Of a stretch of DNA of 64,000 nucleotides, positions 9,994 to 21,080 are shown piece by piece (the first letter of the stretch is position 1; each line of letters begins with the position of its first letter). The position numbers and the translations under genes were made by a program. This stretch comes from Impatiens glandulifera (lineage: Eukaryota; Streptophyta; Magnoliopsida; Ericales; Balsaminaceae), in the NCBI RefSeq assembly GCF_907164915.1, contig NC_061867.1, positions 30,501,751-30,565,750 of the forward strand. The letters run 5' to 3'. The notes under the pieces are model-generated. The model searched no databases and was not told where the DNA came from. It saw only the letters and a list, made by a program, of their open reading frames with translations.

Positions 9994-10604
9994 CCAGGGG
10001 GTTCGGCTAGATTAATGAGTTTTAAGCATGCTTGATGATGTCATCAGTCATTTAATAGACTTTAACTTGTTGAAGTAACTAATGTTTATTTCCAAGATAA
10101 AATCTAATTATTACCAAAATAACAATGATGACAAATATCTATTGACAAGATGTGAGTCTCCCTCTCTTGATGATGGACACATGTCGTCATCTTGATTGTG
10201 GTAGACTATTTTTATTGTTTATAGGCTTCATTTTTCAAAATATGCATAAAAACTCAGTCACTCATCCCAGGTTAGCCGGAGAAGTTCATTCCATCAGACC
10301 AGAATGCATTTGTACTAAGCGGTTTTCCATGACCGGTTTTAGTAGGATACTTTGCTACGATTGTGAATAAAGGTTGATTTACGTCAACATTTGTTCAACT
10401 TGGATTTATCCTATCCACTTAAACCTGGTTACTTCAACCATATAGTAAATATACATGTGATTTGAAATTATGAAGTAATCGGGCATAACAGGAGACTTCC
10501 TCCCGGTTAGCATTTTTGATTTATCAATGGCCTATTTGAATATGGTTTGAGAAGCGATAGCTTCCCCCTGAACATATATCCCGGTTTTATACAAGCATGC
10601 ATAA
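9994..10604 (-). other. non-coding spacer between pol and ORF-A
   Basis: About 600 bases without a credible gene. It contains GATGATGTCATCA-like palindromic sequence near 10030-10045 and a few CCGGTT words. Confidence 0.5.
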
Positions 10605-12493
10605 TCATGATATCAATTGATTAAGATTAGTAAGTCCCAAAATATTTCGAAAGTGAGAGAACTTAGCTTCCTGTAGCGGTTTTGTAAATATATCCGCTAC
10701 TTGTTGCTCGGTCGAGACATATTCCAGCCGGATGTGTTTCTCCTGAACCTGCTCCGGATGAAATGGTGTCGGATATCGATGTGCTTTGTTCTTGAGTGTA
10801 ACACCGGATTGTATGTAATCGCTATGGCGCTGGTGTTGTCACAAAAGATTGGAGATTTCTTGGCCTCTATCCCGAAATCTCTTAGTTGCTGTTGGATCCA
10901 GAGAAGTTGTGCACAGAAGCTTCCAGCCGCTATGTACTCTGCCTCTGCGGTTGATGTTGCAACAGATGTTTGTTTCTTGCTGCTCCAAGTGACTAACCGG
11001 TCACCTAGAAACTGACAAGTTCCACTTGTGCTCTTTCTATCGATCTTGCATCCTGCGTAATCGGCATCTGAGTAGCTTATGAGGTTGAAACTTGAGTCTT
11101 TTGGGTACCACAGTCCTACTTCTTGAGTTCCTTTTAGATATTTTAGAATTCTTTTGGCCGCCGTATAATGAGATTGTTTTGGATTTGCTTGGAACCTTCC
11201 GCACACTCCAACCGCAAACAAAATGTCAGGTCGGCTGGCTGTAAGATACAGCAGAGATCCGATCATTCCTCGATAGGCTGTGATGTCAACGGCTTGACCA
11301 TCATCATCTTTGTCCAGCTTTACAGAAGGACTCATTGGCGTAGCCGCTTCGGCGCATGTGTCCATTCCAAACTTCTTCAGCAGTTCGGCTGTGTACTTCG
11401 TTTGACTTATGAAGGTTCCGGCTTCAATCTGCTTAACCTGAAGCCCTAGAAAGAAACTCAATTCTCCCATCATACTCATTTGAAATCTATCAGTCATCAT
11501 TTTCGAAAACTTGTCACATAACTTTGGATCGGTTGATCCGAATATAATATCATCAACGTAAATCTGAACAAGTAAGATTTGTTCATTCCTTTCAAATTTG
11601 AAAAGTGTTTTGTCTACCGAACCTATTGTAAATTTGTGATCAAATAAAAATTGTGTCAATGTGTCATACCAAGCTCTTGGAGCTTGTTTCAAACCGTAAA
11701 GGGCTTTATTCAGCCGGTAAACATGATTTTCGTGTTCTGGATTTTTGAAACCTGGAGGTTGATTAACGTACACCTCTTCATTTACCTTACCATTTAGAAA
11801 AGCACTCTTAACATCCATTTGAAAAACTTTGAAGTTTTTAAAAGCTGCATATGCTAAAAATATTCTAATGGCCTCAAGTCTGGCTACAGGGGCAAATGAC
11901 TCTTCAAAATCAACGCTTTCTTCCTGTTTATAGCCTTGAGCCACTAACCGGGCTTTGTTCCTCGTAACTAAACCGTCTTCATTGAGTTTATTTCTGAATA
12001 CCCATCGTGTTCCTATAACCGGTTTGTTTTTCGGTTTGGGAACTAGGTACCAGACTTTATTTCTCTCAAACTCGTTTAATTCCTCTTGCATTGCTAAGAT
12101 CCAATCTGGATCTGACAATGCTTCATCCACCTTTTTCGGCTCAATTTGTGATATGAAAGCAGAGTTTTCATAGTGATCCAAATTTTGTTGCCTAGTTCGG
12201 ACGGGTGAGGATATTTTACCTATTACTAGTTCAAGAGGATGATTTTTGTTCCTTCTGAGGTTAATCCGAGACGTGTCTATCAAACTTTCGGTTGGCTGAT
12301 CAAGGTTAGACTGATCGGTAGGTTGAACAGAGTCAGACCGACCGATTTCTTCAGTAGAAACTGAAGCGTCAACTTTCTGCGGTAAAGCATCTTGATCAGG
12401 CTGAGGTTCAGCATCAACCGCTTGGTCCTTGACAAATCGTCTAAAAACCGGAACCTCGTCTTCATCATCAGAATAGATATTAAAGTTTTCCAT
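10605..12493 (-). pseudogene. pol: pol, reverse transcriptase and RNase H part
   Basis: A 598-codon open stretch (12493-10697) continues in another frame to a stop at 10605-10607. RT covers roughly residues 140-385: the N-terminal block with [11 protein letters not shown], then [10 protein letters not shown], and the catalytic YVDD at residues 312-315. RNase H follows, with acidic residues in SDADYAG (D475), TAEAEY (E517) and CDNTSA (D552). The frame breaks near 10755, after HHFIR, and the normal copia C-terminus with DIFTKPL is read in the next frame. Upstream, an in-frame TAG at 12536-12538 separates it from integrase, although both pieces are in one frame. It belongs to the Ty1/copia type by the order integrase then RT. 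Confidence 0.93.
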
Positions 12494-12535
12494 TATGTTG
12501 TGAAGGTCGAAGGGTAATGCAGTGTTGCGTTCAAC

Positions 12536-13870
12536 CTATTCATCGAAAACAACGTGTGCGGTTTCTTCAACTGTTAAAGTCCTAGTATTATATATTCTGT
12601 AGGCTTTACTCACAGCTGAATATCCCAATATTATTCCCTCATCGGATTTAGCGTCAAAAGCGGTCAAGTAATTCTTGCCGTTATTGTGAACAAAACATTT
12701 ACTACCAAAAATTCGAAAATACCGTACACTTGGAATTTGATCAAAGTAAATTTCAAAAGAAGTTTTAGAAAACTGTTTAGTTACTAAAGATCGATTTTGT
12801 GTATAACAAGCGGTGTTGATAGCTTCAGCCCAAAACTTTTGAGCAATACGCGAATCAGCTATCATTGACCTTGCGGCTTCCTTGAGAGTTCGGTTTCTTC
12901 TCTCAGCCAGGCCATTTTGTTGAGGAGTTCTGGCACTAGACAACTCGTGTCTAATACCAGAATCATCAAGAAAAGTAGTTAAATTACTGTTTATAAACTC
13001 AGTTCCTCTATCACTTCTGATTTTGTTCACTCGAATGGATTTTTCATTTTGTATTCTCAAAATAAGTTTAATCAGGTTTGGAGTTGCTTGATTTTTAGAA
13101 GTTAGAAAAGTAACCCAAGTAAATTTAGAGTAATCATCTATAACTACCATAGTATTATGCATGCCTCCTAAACTAGTTACTTTGACCGGACCAAACAGAT
13201 CCATATGCAAGAGTTCTAAGCATCGTTCAGATTGATAATTTCCTTTACTTTTGAAAGATGATTTTACTTGTTTCCCCATTTGACATGCAGCACATACTTT
13301 ATCTTTTGAGAATTTAACGTTTGGAAAACCGTGAACTAGTTCCTTGGAACAAATGAAGTTAATCGTTTTGAAATTCAAGTGGTTTAACCGTTTATGCCAA
13401 AGCCAATTTGGATCATTTCCGGCTATCATACACACAGGTTTTTCAAAATCAGTTTTCCAATCGACTTTGTAAATGTTTCTCATCCGGTTACCGGTTAAAA
13501 AAATGTCATTATCTTGGTTTTTAACTAAACATGAGTTTTTATGAAATTCAACTTTGTAACCCACATCACACATTTGACTTATGCTTAACAAGTTAAAACG
13601 CAATTCTCCTACTAAGAGTACATTACTTATAGATAGATTACCATGGACAATCTTACCCTTGTCCACGGTTTTATCTTTCGAGTTATCCCCGAATGTGATG
13701 ATTGCTCCGGTTTCGTACTTGATGTCGGTTAGTAGCTCTTTGTTTCCGGTCATATGTCTTGAGCATCCACTGTCCAGGTACCATTCTGAATTCTTTAGCC
13801 GGTTGCTTCTCCTAACCTGTAACAAACAATTATTTACACCTTTTTGGTAGCCACATTCAGTTGGGTCCAT
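12536..13870 (-). pseudogene. pol: pol, protease and integrase part
   Basis: An open stretch of 444 codons. The aspartic protease active site is DSG at residues 33-35 within WYLDSGCSRHMTG. The integrase zinc-binding HHCC is H159, H164, C193, C196. The DDE catalytic triad is D224, D287 and E323, with 35 residues between the last two as expected. The frame ends at TAG 12536-12538, directly after the HVVFDE segment that normally leads into the RT domain, so this is a single nonsense change within pol. The upstream gag-linked frame (14570-13857) overlaps it by 14 bases in a different frame, another break in what should be one polyprotein. Confidence 0.93.
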
Positions 13871-14570
13871 GGTTGATTAGTCCCTTTGGGATACAGACTT
13901 GGATAAGTCGGATCACTTTCCCGGTATCTGTTTTTATAATTTTTGGCTTAACTTCTTGGCTGTTGCTCAAGAGTGCCTTATGTTGTGATGTGTCTCTTTG
14001 ATTTCGAGTTTTATTCGGTTTATTTGGTTTCCGGTTGACTTTCCTTCTCTCAGGATGAAGCCATTTTTCTAATTCATTAGGACTTACATACTTAAGTGTT
14101 TCTTCCGGTTTTAAGTCATTTTCGGTTTGTGAACTATTGACAAATTTTATAAACGGAAGATTATTCTTCGTGAGTTTTATCCCGTTAGGTTGTTTTGATT
14201 CGTTTTGTTTATTTGGTTCATAACCGATACCATACCTACACTTAGGATGTCTTTTATAGTTACACATTTGTTTTACCGCTTGACGTGATCTCTCCCACGC
14301 AGCAGTGACGTACATTGCTCGTTCATCGGTTTCGGTTACCGGTTGAACTGTCTTCTCATTATCGGAGAATAGTTCATCCGGTTCATACATCTCGATTTCA
14401 CATGTTTTATCATATACATTATTTATTTTTTCGGTTTTAGTTTCTACAGGAGTTGGTATGTACGCAGATATGTTTCTGAACTCAGCAACCATTTGGTTGA
14501 GTGCAGAAACCAGATCTTCTTTAGTAAACTCGTCAGAGGAGAAATCAAATACCTCTTCGTCGTTTGCCAT
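13857..14570 (-). pseudogene. gag: gag-pol linker segment
   Basis: An open stretch of 237 codons that begins within, not at, a protein start: the same frame extends upstream past the ATG into the acidic sequence before it. It is Asn/Lys/Glu-rich with a CNYKRHPKCRYGIGYEP segment (two cysteines and one histidine). It lies between the zinc knuckle region and protease, where Sirevirus-type polyproteins have a long low-complexity connection. It is cut off from the protease frame by a shift at its end. Confidence 0.7.
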
Positions 14571-14689
14571 GAAGCAGGTTACTTTTTCTTCACCGTCTTT
14601 ATTATCGGAGTATGCCCACTCGCTTCCACCGTCGGATGCAATGAGTGCTTTTTGAATCTCCTTTCCTTCGTCAGCATGTTGATCATTGT

Positions 14690-15718
14690 TTATCCGGTAG
14701 TCGTTTCGTTAGTTGTTATTTCCCCGGTAGTTGTTCCATTGGTAGTTGTTTCCCTGGTACCGGTTGCTTTGATAGTTGTTCCCCTGATAGTTGTTTCCCT
14801 GATAGTTCCCTTCCGGTTTTCTATCGTCTCTCCTTGGTTTCTACACTCTGACCTGAAATGTCCAAAACCATCACAATTATAGCATCTTTTATTTGATTTA
14901 TCTACATAGTTATAATTGAAATCGTTATTAGATGGTGGCTGACTCTTCTTCATGAATTTCCCGAATTTCTGAGCTAGCATCGCCATCACATCTTCAGTAA
15001 TTTGATCGGTGTTTTTGACTGGAGCCGGAACGGTTGATACTTGGGCCGCCGGTTCCACCGATGTAACCAAAGCTCTGGTTGCGGTTGATGTGGATGCTTC
15101 ATCTTCGATCCGAGTCTTGATCTCGAACTCGTAGGCTTTTAGATCCTCGAACACATCATGCAACTTCATCTGTCCAAGGGTGCTTGATTCCCTCATCACC
15201 ATGGTCTTGATGTCCCATGTGCTTGGCAGAGATCTTAGGGCTTTGATTTTGACTTCTCGGTTGTCATACTTCTTTCCGAGTGTTTAAAGTTCGTTGACTA
15301 CACTGGTGAACCGGTTGCTGAATTCCTTCATGTTTTCCCCCGGTTTTATCCTGATGTTTTCATACTTCTGTGTAGCCACTAAGATTTTGTTCTCCTTAGT
15401 TCTTTCGTTTCCCTCATGGATCTGAATGATCGTTTCCCAGGCTTCCTTTGCATTTTCACACTCTGATATTTTGTTCAAAGTGTTATCATCTATAGCCTTG
15501 TAGATGTGCCTCATGCAATGGTTGTCCAGGTTACTCCGTCTTCGATCTTCATTCGTCCATTGGTCTGCCTCCTTGTTGATCTTGATCGGTCCTTCTTTCA
15601 GGACTCGGCTCATCTCATCATCTAATGTAATCAGATGTAGATACATCTGCTTCTTCCAACTGCTAAACGCTTCGCTGTTTAGCATTGGCGGCTTGTCGCT
15701 GTGGGTCATGCTTCCCAT
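14690..15718 (-). pseudogene. gag: gag, capsid and zinc-knuckle region
   Basis: Two pieces in one frame, 15718-15284 and 15283-14690, are parted by TAA at 15284-15286. The first shows the copia gag pattern (WKKQMYLHL near the start, then AKEAWE, then ENMKEFSNRF). The second holds a CCHC zinc knuckle, C-x2-C-x4-H-x4-C, at 14884-14843 (CYNCDGFGHFRSEC), which binds nucleic acid in the particle. Just after the knuckle the frame changes: the neighbouring frame encodes repeats of the NNYQG type, plainly the original reading, and meets a TAA near 14710. The ATG at 15718 lies close to the primer site, as expected for gag. Confidence 0.88.
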
Positions 15719-15749
15719 CTTCTTTGGTTGCTTGAATGCTGAGAACCTC

Positions 15750-15761
15750 GCTCTGATACCA
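15750..15761 (-). other. primer-binding site of the Sirevirus-like element
   Basis: GCTCTGATACCA on the + strand is the reverse complement of TGGTATCAGAGC, the initiator-Met primer site. It is two bases from the 5' LTR at 15764 and fixes the element's orientation. Confidence 0.9.
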
Positions 15762-15763
15762 CT

Positions 15764-16973
15764 TGTTAGGATCGGGGACGCCCTTGGAGGACCGGGGTGT
15801 TTCCGGTTTCAGGAAGGGTGACCTCTTACAACACACACAACAATTTGGTGATAGTCCGGTTAGAGACTAAAACCGTTCTCAGCACTGCACAAACTGTCAC
15901 AGACTCTTGAACCGGGTTCAAGGGCGGAAATGTCTGTTTCAGGTTGAAGCAACGTATGCGACTTTAGATGATGTTTTAGAAGGAGTCGGTTTTATGGATA
16001 TGAGTGACCGGTTTATGGAGTACGATTAGTTTGAGGTTAGATAATGAAAGCAACGAAAGAACACGAGACAAGGATTTTTATGGATGTTCGGAGAAAACTC
16101 TTCTACGTCACCCCTTCTTCTCAAGTTATGAGAAGGATCTCCACTAACTGTTATAGTTACAACGATACCTCCGGTCGAGCCCAACTTCGCTACTTGCCGG
16201 TTACACCAAACTCACTCTTTGATGTAATACAACAACTCAACACAACACAATATAGAAAGCGTCCGGTTTTAGACACACCGGTTTTGATCGTAACAGTTTA
16301 TCTCTCTAACTTAATGCTTTTCGTAATATGTAACTTGCATTCGTAACTTGTTCACTTGTTGCTTTTTAAATGAAGACGATCCGTCTTCCTTTTATAGCTG
16401 AGAAGAGCTAACGGTCACTTTCTTCTCTCTCCTTTGGATTGGTCGATCATTATCACGCCGGTGCAGAGAGATTGCTTGCACGCTTCACCTTCCTCAACAC
16501 CTGGCAGTCATACAGGCAGCTATGAGCAGAAGATGACATAATCGGTTTTCAGATTTGAACACGTGTCGGACATCCACCTCAGGTTGTCAACTTCGGATCA
16601 ATAAAGCATCATTGCTTTCCTCGCATGCTTCCGATCAGATCTGATCTTCTTTTATTCTTTCAAGACACGTTTCTTTCGTCATGGTACGTCACTCTTGAAG
16701 TTTGAATCTTCCGGTTTTGTGTCTTGTGCAGTATGATCCGGCTGGTATGTAAACTTTTGTCTTTGCTGACCGGTTGCTTGAGAGAGTGAAAACCGGTTCC
16801 TCTGATCTTTTAACTTGATCACTTGAAACTGGTTTCTTTGAAGTATAGCAGCAACCGGTTCTGATACGCCAACCGGTTCATACGGTTTTGATCTGTACCT
16901 GCACATGAAAGTTAACAACTGTTTAGTTTATCTGGCCGGTTCCACAAAATTAACTTACTTAATTTTTCTATCA
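15764..16973 (-). repeat. 5' LTR of the Sirevirus-like element
   Basis: Direct repeat of 3118-4331, ending TGTTAGG...CTATCA on the + strand and followed by TTTTA, the target duplication. It should contain the promoter of the genomic transcript. Confidence 0.93.
16388..16397 (-). promoter_or_regulatory. TATA-like element in the 5' LTR
   Basis: CTATAAAAGG on the minus strand, preceded by AG. The same word occurs in the other LTR at 3746-3755 and before ORF-B at 8858-8867. Confidence 0.55.
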
Positions 16974-16978
16974 TTTTA

Positions 16979-19384
16979 TAAATATTGATTACATTAAGTT
17001 TTGTAAATATTTAATGAATTAGTATAAAAACTGATGAATACATACCTTTATTTATGACTTAATTAATGTATTGATTGTTTATGAATGTATTTAGAAATTA
17101 AGAAAAAATCAAGAATAAAGTGAAACAAAATAAAGTAATATTATTATTTTATTAATAATAATAATTTAATCAATAAAGAATATCGATAACTTATTTACAA
17201 GAATTAAGTTATTTATTAAGAATTAAGGAAATCAGTTAACCTAATAATTGATAAATTTAAAATTTTAGCCTAAAGGAAATAATTAACATTATAATTGATA
17301 AATTTAAAATTATAGGCATTATCCGTTATGTAATCCTTATCCATATTCGTATGTAATTGATTATTTCATGATTTTATATTATTATATTTGGATGAATAAT
17401 CAATCTTGTTATACTACAAATTCGGATATATATTTACATATTTCAGAAGTATTTGAGTGATGAGTAAAATCACAATTATTTGTTTTTTTTTACACGCATA
17501 TGGAATTTATGCGATTTTGATATATAAAACAATATTCGGATTTTTAGTATTAATAACACATTCAAAATTTGGTACGATTTTAGGCCCACTTAAATTTGTA
17601 ATTATGCGATAGTTAATCGGCCCAAAGGAAGGTTATAATTGGTCGGATTGCAAATTTAAATAATGTACAAAATATTAATTTATAGAACATATTTGTTTTT
17701 ATAAGATTAAGACGGTTGTGTGTGTAACTATGCGATTATTAATCGGACAAAAGGAAGTTTGATAATTGGTCGAGTTACACACTTAAAGTATGTACATAAG
17801 TTATTAATTTATTAAAACAATTAATTGAAGCAACATCCTACCAAAGTAGGCTCTCTTGTGTAGGTTAATATGTTTTATAAATTAAGAATGTAGTGTATAT
17901 GTAATTCATGCAGTTATTTAATCGGCCCAAAGGAAGATAAATAACTGGTCAGAATAACATTATGCACATTTGGTAATAAATATGTAACAATTACACGGTG
18001 TGCCATGTGAATAATTGGACTATCCAAAGATAACCAATTGTTTGACTGGACTTATTGTTAATATTTGATTACTACAAAAGAGTATCGTTTGCAAGTTAAT
18101 ATTTAATGTCCAAAGACTAAATATTAATGTTGCGTTTGGTATCTTATGATGAGACGTACCATTATTTTAAATTAATGTGATTATTAAAATTTTGTTAGTA
18201 TGATTGTTCATTTGTTTTGTTATATAATTAAGTTAACACTTCTGCTTATACAGATTTTTTTTTTCAACATCTTAAGTTCATTTTATATGATGATGATTTT
18301 AAGGTGTATCTAGAATTTGTTATTTTTTTTAAGAATTATATCTAAAAGGGTTAAAATTGCTAAAGTTATTATTAGAATAAAGATTTCATAAAAAATACAT
18401 CATATGTTTTATTTTGTTTCAAAATTAAATGCATTAAAGTTAGAGTTACACTAATGTATTCTCATGCATTTAATTTGAATTTTCTTATTCACACTTAAGT
18501 TAACTGATGTGAATTGCAGTTGCCTAAAATGAGACTTAGTCTTTATATGAACTCACATAATATTGTGTGTAAGAAAATAAAAGACTGAAACAAAAATAAT
18601 GTTAACTTAGAAAATAACTTAAAAGATAATAAAGAAACGAAGTTGTAAGAATTGCAGATGTTGCACCTAAAAGAAAATTACTAAAGAAAGTGGTGCATAA
18701 AAGAATGCATATTATAGTTTTTTTTTTGTTCTAAAAGTAATTTAACTTTAGTATTCATACACATTTGATGGTAAACTTCATTATTACTATCTAAAGTAAA
18801 TGTGTTGATGTACGATTGAGTTAGTTGTCAAAAGTCAATTGATGGTGAAAAAAACATCGGTGTGAGCATTGAAAATTCATATTAAAGATGAAGAAATAAA
18901 GAACTACTTTAGATACTTTTTAAATTGGAAACAAACATTAATGGAATATCTTCATATAATTGATTCATTTGGAAGGAAGAGTTAAGAATTACAACTAATA
19001 TATGGAAAAAAGATTCAACTAAAACAACTAGTGAATTCTTTTAGGGTTGTCCAGTTAAGGTCAGGCCTTATAGGTCTAAAGAAAATAAACTAGACTAAAG
19101 AATTTCTATATATTAATTATTGGAAGATTTGAAAGATCTGGAGACAAATTTAGTCTCATAAGTACTTCAAGATTAACCTTGAAAATAAATATATACATAA
19201 TACTCCTTAAACAAGAGTCTAATGTATGTTCTAGATTATATGAATCAAGAAATTAAGTACATTTATGATGTTAGACAAATACTTGAAGGATCCTGGTTTG
19301 GATAATTAAGAAAGCAACCAAACAACTAATGTGATATTTTAAGAACAAAACATTACATACTCATATAGTGAAATCGAATCGGAT
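16979..19384 (+). other. decayed interior of the old copia element, 3' part
   Basis: AT-rich sequence without an open frame. Three copies of a motif close to AATCGGCCCAAAGGAAG, each followed by a form of ATAA-TGGTC, occur near 17615, 17740 and 17918, about 125-180 bases apart. Integrase and most of RT should lie here by gene order, but I cannot recognise them. Confidence 0.5.
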
Positions 19385-19890
19385 AAAGATCATTTGGTAT
19401 TTTGATTCGAATTTTGTTGGATACTAAAACAGTCGGAAATTCGTGCCACATACATTTAGTTTAATTATTAGTTTAAAGAATTAATTCTTGTAATAGTGTT
19501 AAGCACACACTAGAATTATTTCGACATGATGGCAAAATTTATTATGTGTTTTGTGGCATCCAATTAAAGAATCTGACTACAAAGTTTTATCACGGGGTTG
19601 CAAATTATGAATGATATAGAAAGACCACTAAAGATATTACGTGACAATAATTTGTAGTTCTTTTACTTTAAGAGTAATATGAGTTCGACTAAATCGAACT
19701 GTTTGGAAAATAAAGAATTCAGAATGTTTACTTATATATTGAGCATATTTGGACAAACTATAAAATTACGGATCAGTTCTCTAAATATTTGCTATCCGAG
19801 GTCTTTCATGAACATATTGTTCATATGAATATTGCATATTTAGATGATATACAGTTTTAGTGGGAGTTTGTATTGTGATGCTTGTATAGA
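19385..19890 (+). pseudogene. RNase H remnant of the old copia element
   Basis: A broken frame keeps recognisable copia RNase H words: a GYFDSNF stretch (for YSDSDF), then MNDIERPLKILRDNN, then SSTKSN, then VFHEHIVHMN just before the end of the element. Several in-frame stops are present. The order and + orientation agree with the LTR, primer site and polypurine tract of the outer element. Confidence 0.7.
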
Positions 19891-20271
19891 TATAATTTGG
19901 AATTTATGTGCACATTAAAGAATCAGTTTCTAAAGAAATTAAAGATTTAGTTTTTAAAGAAAAATCAAGATTATAAAGTTATTCAGATTAATCTCTATAA
20001 GAAATAAAGGAGGACCAATTGGTATTAAAAATGTTAAAGATCACACTACATGTTAATCCACACTACACACCCATGTTTAATCTATGTCATTTAATTTTAT
20101 TGAAATACGTGACTATTGAGGGTTTAGTTACGAACTAATGTAACAAAAATCGCTTTAATCCTATGTTGATATAATTGATGGACGAGATTGATAAAGATGT
20201 ATTTGGAAATGATGACAATATTTTGAGCTCTTAAGGTTATAATATACAATTGAAGGAAATATTATATGACC

Positions 20272-20283
20272 AAAGTGGGAGAT
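20272..20283 (+). other. polypurine tract of the old copia element
   Basis: AAAGTGGGAGAT lies directly before the 3' LTR start at 20284, the expected place for plus-strand priming. Confidence 0.7.
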
Positions 20284-20873
20284 TGTTAGAATTATTTCCA
20301 ATATTTGGGTACATATATTATTTAATAATTGTATATTAGCTGTTATCATAATAAAGATTAATGCCCAATTAAAGTGATCTATTAAAGTATAAAAGTTATG
20401 GGCTTATTTAGACATCTATAACAAATATGGGGACATATTTGTGTAGAAGCATAAATACCATTTATTATTTCGTTGATGGGCCGAATAATAAATGAGCTAG
20501 TATATTAGGGCTAGGTCCCCAACCCATATAGATAGTCTACCTATTTTGTTTCTCTCATCAGAAAAAAGGTTTCAGTTCATCTCTCAAGAATAGGACTATC
20601 GATATAGGGTTGGAAGACTTAAACTCCCACCCACATCAGACATTACGATCCAGGTTCAAGTCCAGTTCCAGAACATGAAGATCCAAGTTCAAGAAATAAT
20701 CCAAGATCAAGAGAAGATCAAGAAGAAGAGAATAACGAAGAACGACTTAATGGACCGTTCTTCATTCAAGATCTAGGTACATTTCCGCAATTACAGTTTA
20801 TCTCAATTTATCGACATAAAATATTACAGATTATAGACATAAGGATTAAAGATCTAAATTAAAGATTCTAACA
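20284..20873 (+). repeat. 3' LTR of the old copia element
   Basis: 590 bp with inverted ends TGTTAGAAT and ATTCTAACA. Direct repeat of 1169-1751. Confidence 0.88.
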
Positions 20874-21080
20874 TATATTTCAATATTTTATGATTTACTT
20901 TTCCTTTTCCTTTTCCTTTGGCAATGGTAGCTCTGATCCTTACCTTTGAAAACAGTCCGTTCATTATGAATACTTTGGGAATGTGAGTTATAAATTCAAA
21001 TTTAGGGTTTTGAAAAGTTGTGTAGGTATATTTTGAAGCTTTGTATCTTCCTTTGGTAATGAAAGATATTATTATATTTT
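20874..21080. other. 3' flank of LBD copy A, resumed
   Basis: Contains CTTTGGCAATGGTAGCT, CTTACCTTTGAAAACAGTCC and TTTTGAAGCTTTGT, matching the sequence downstream of LBD copies C and F. It joins logically to 959-1168 once the old copia element is removed. Confidence 0.6.

Larger units (their letters stand above)
3118..16973 (-). mobile_element. 13.9-kb Sirevirus-like Ty1/copia element nested in the old copia
   Basis: The LTRs at 3118-4331 and 15764-16973 are 1214 and 1210 bp. By eye I count about 27 substitutions and one 4-base indel between them, near 98 percent identity. A perfect 5-bp target duplication TTTTA lies at 3113-3117 and 16974-16978. The primer site next to the right LTR and all coding parts show transcription from right to left. 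Gene order is gag, protease, integrase, RT, RNase H, then a 6-kb accessory region. The copia gene order, long LTRs, large size and extra ORFs after pol fit the Sirevirus lineage. Several stops and frameshifts make this copy defective. The hexamer CCGGTT is strikingly frequent throughout and rare outside. Confidence 0.92.
1169..20873 (+). mobile_element. old Ty1/copia LTR retrotransposon, host of a nested element
   Basis: Two direct repeats of about 585-590 bp (1169-1751 and 20284-20873) bound this element. The 3' copy shows TGTTAGAAT...ATTCTAACA termini; the first bases of the 5' copy are altered. An initiator-Met primer site follows the left LTR and a purine-rich tract precedes the right LTR, so it reads on the + strand. 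Without the nested insertion the interior is about 4.7 kb, normal for copia. By eye the LTRs differ at roughly 45 places, about 92 percent identical. The interior is AT-rich and decayed; only RNase H remains recognisable. I found no clean target duplication at the outer ends. Confidence 0.85.

Noticed and set aside
12536..12538. Programmed readthrough at the TAG within pol
   Set aside because: It lies between integrase and RT, not between gag and pol or pol and an extra ORF, and other random lesions surround it; a mutation is simpler.
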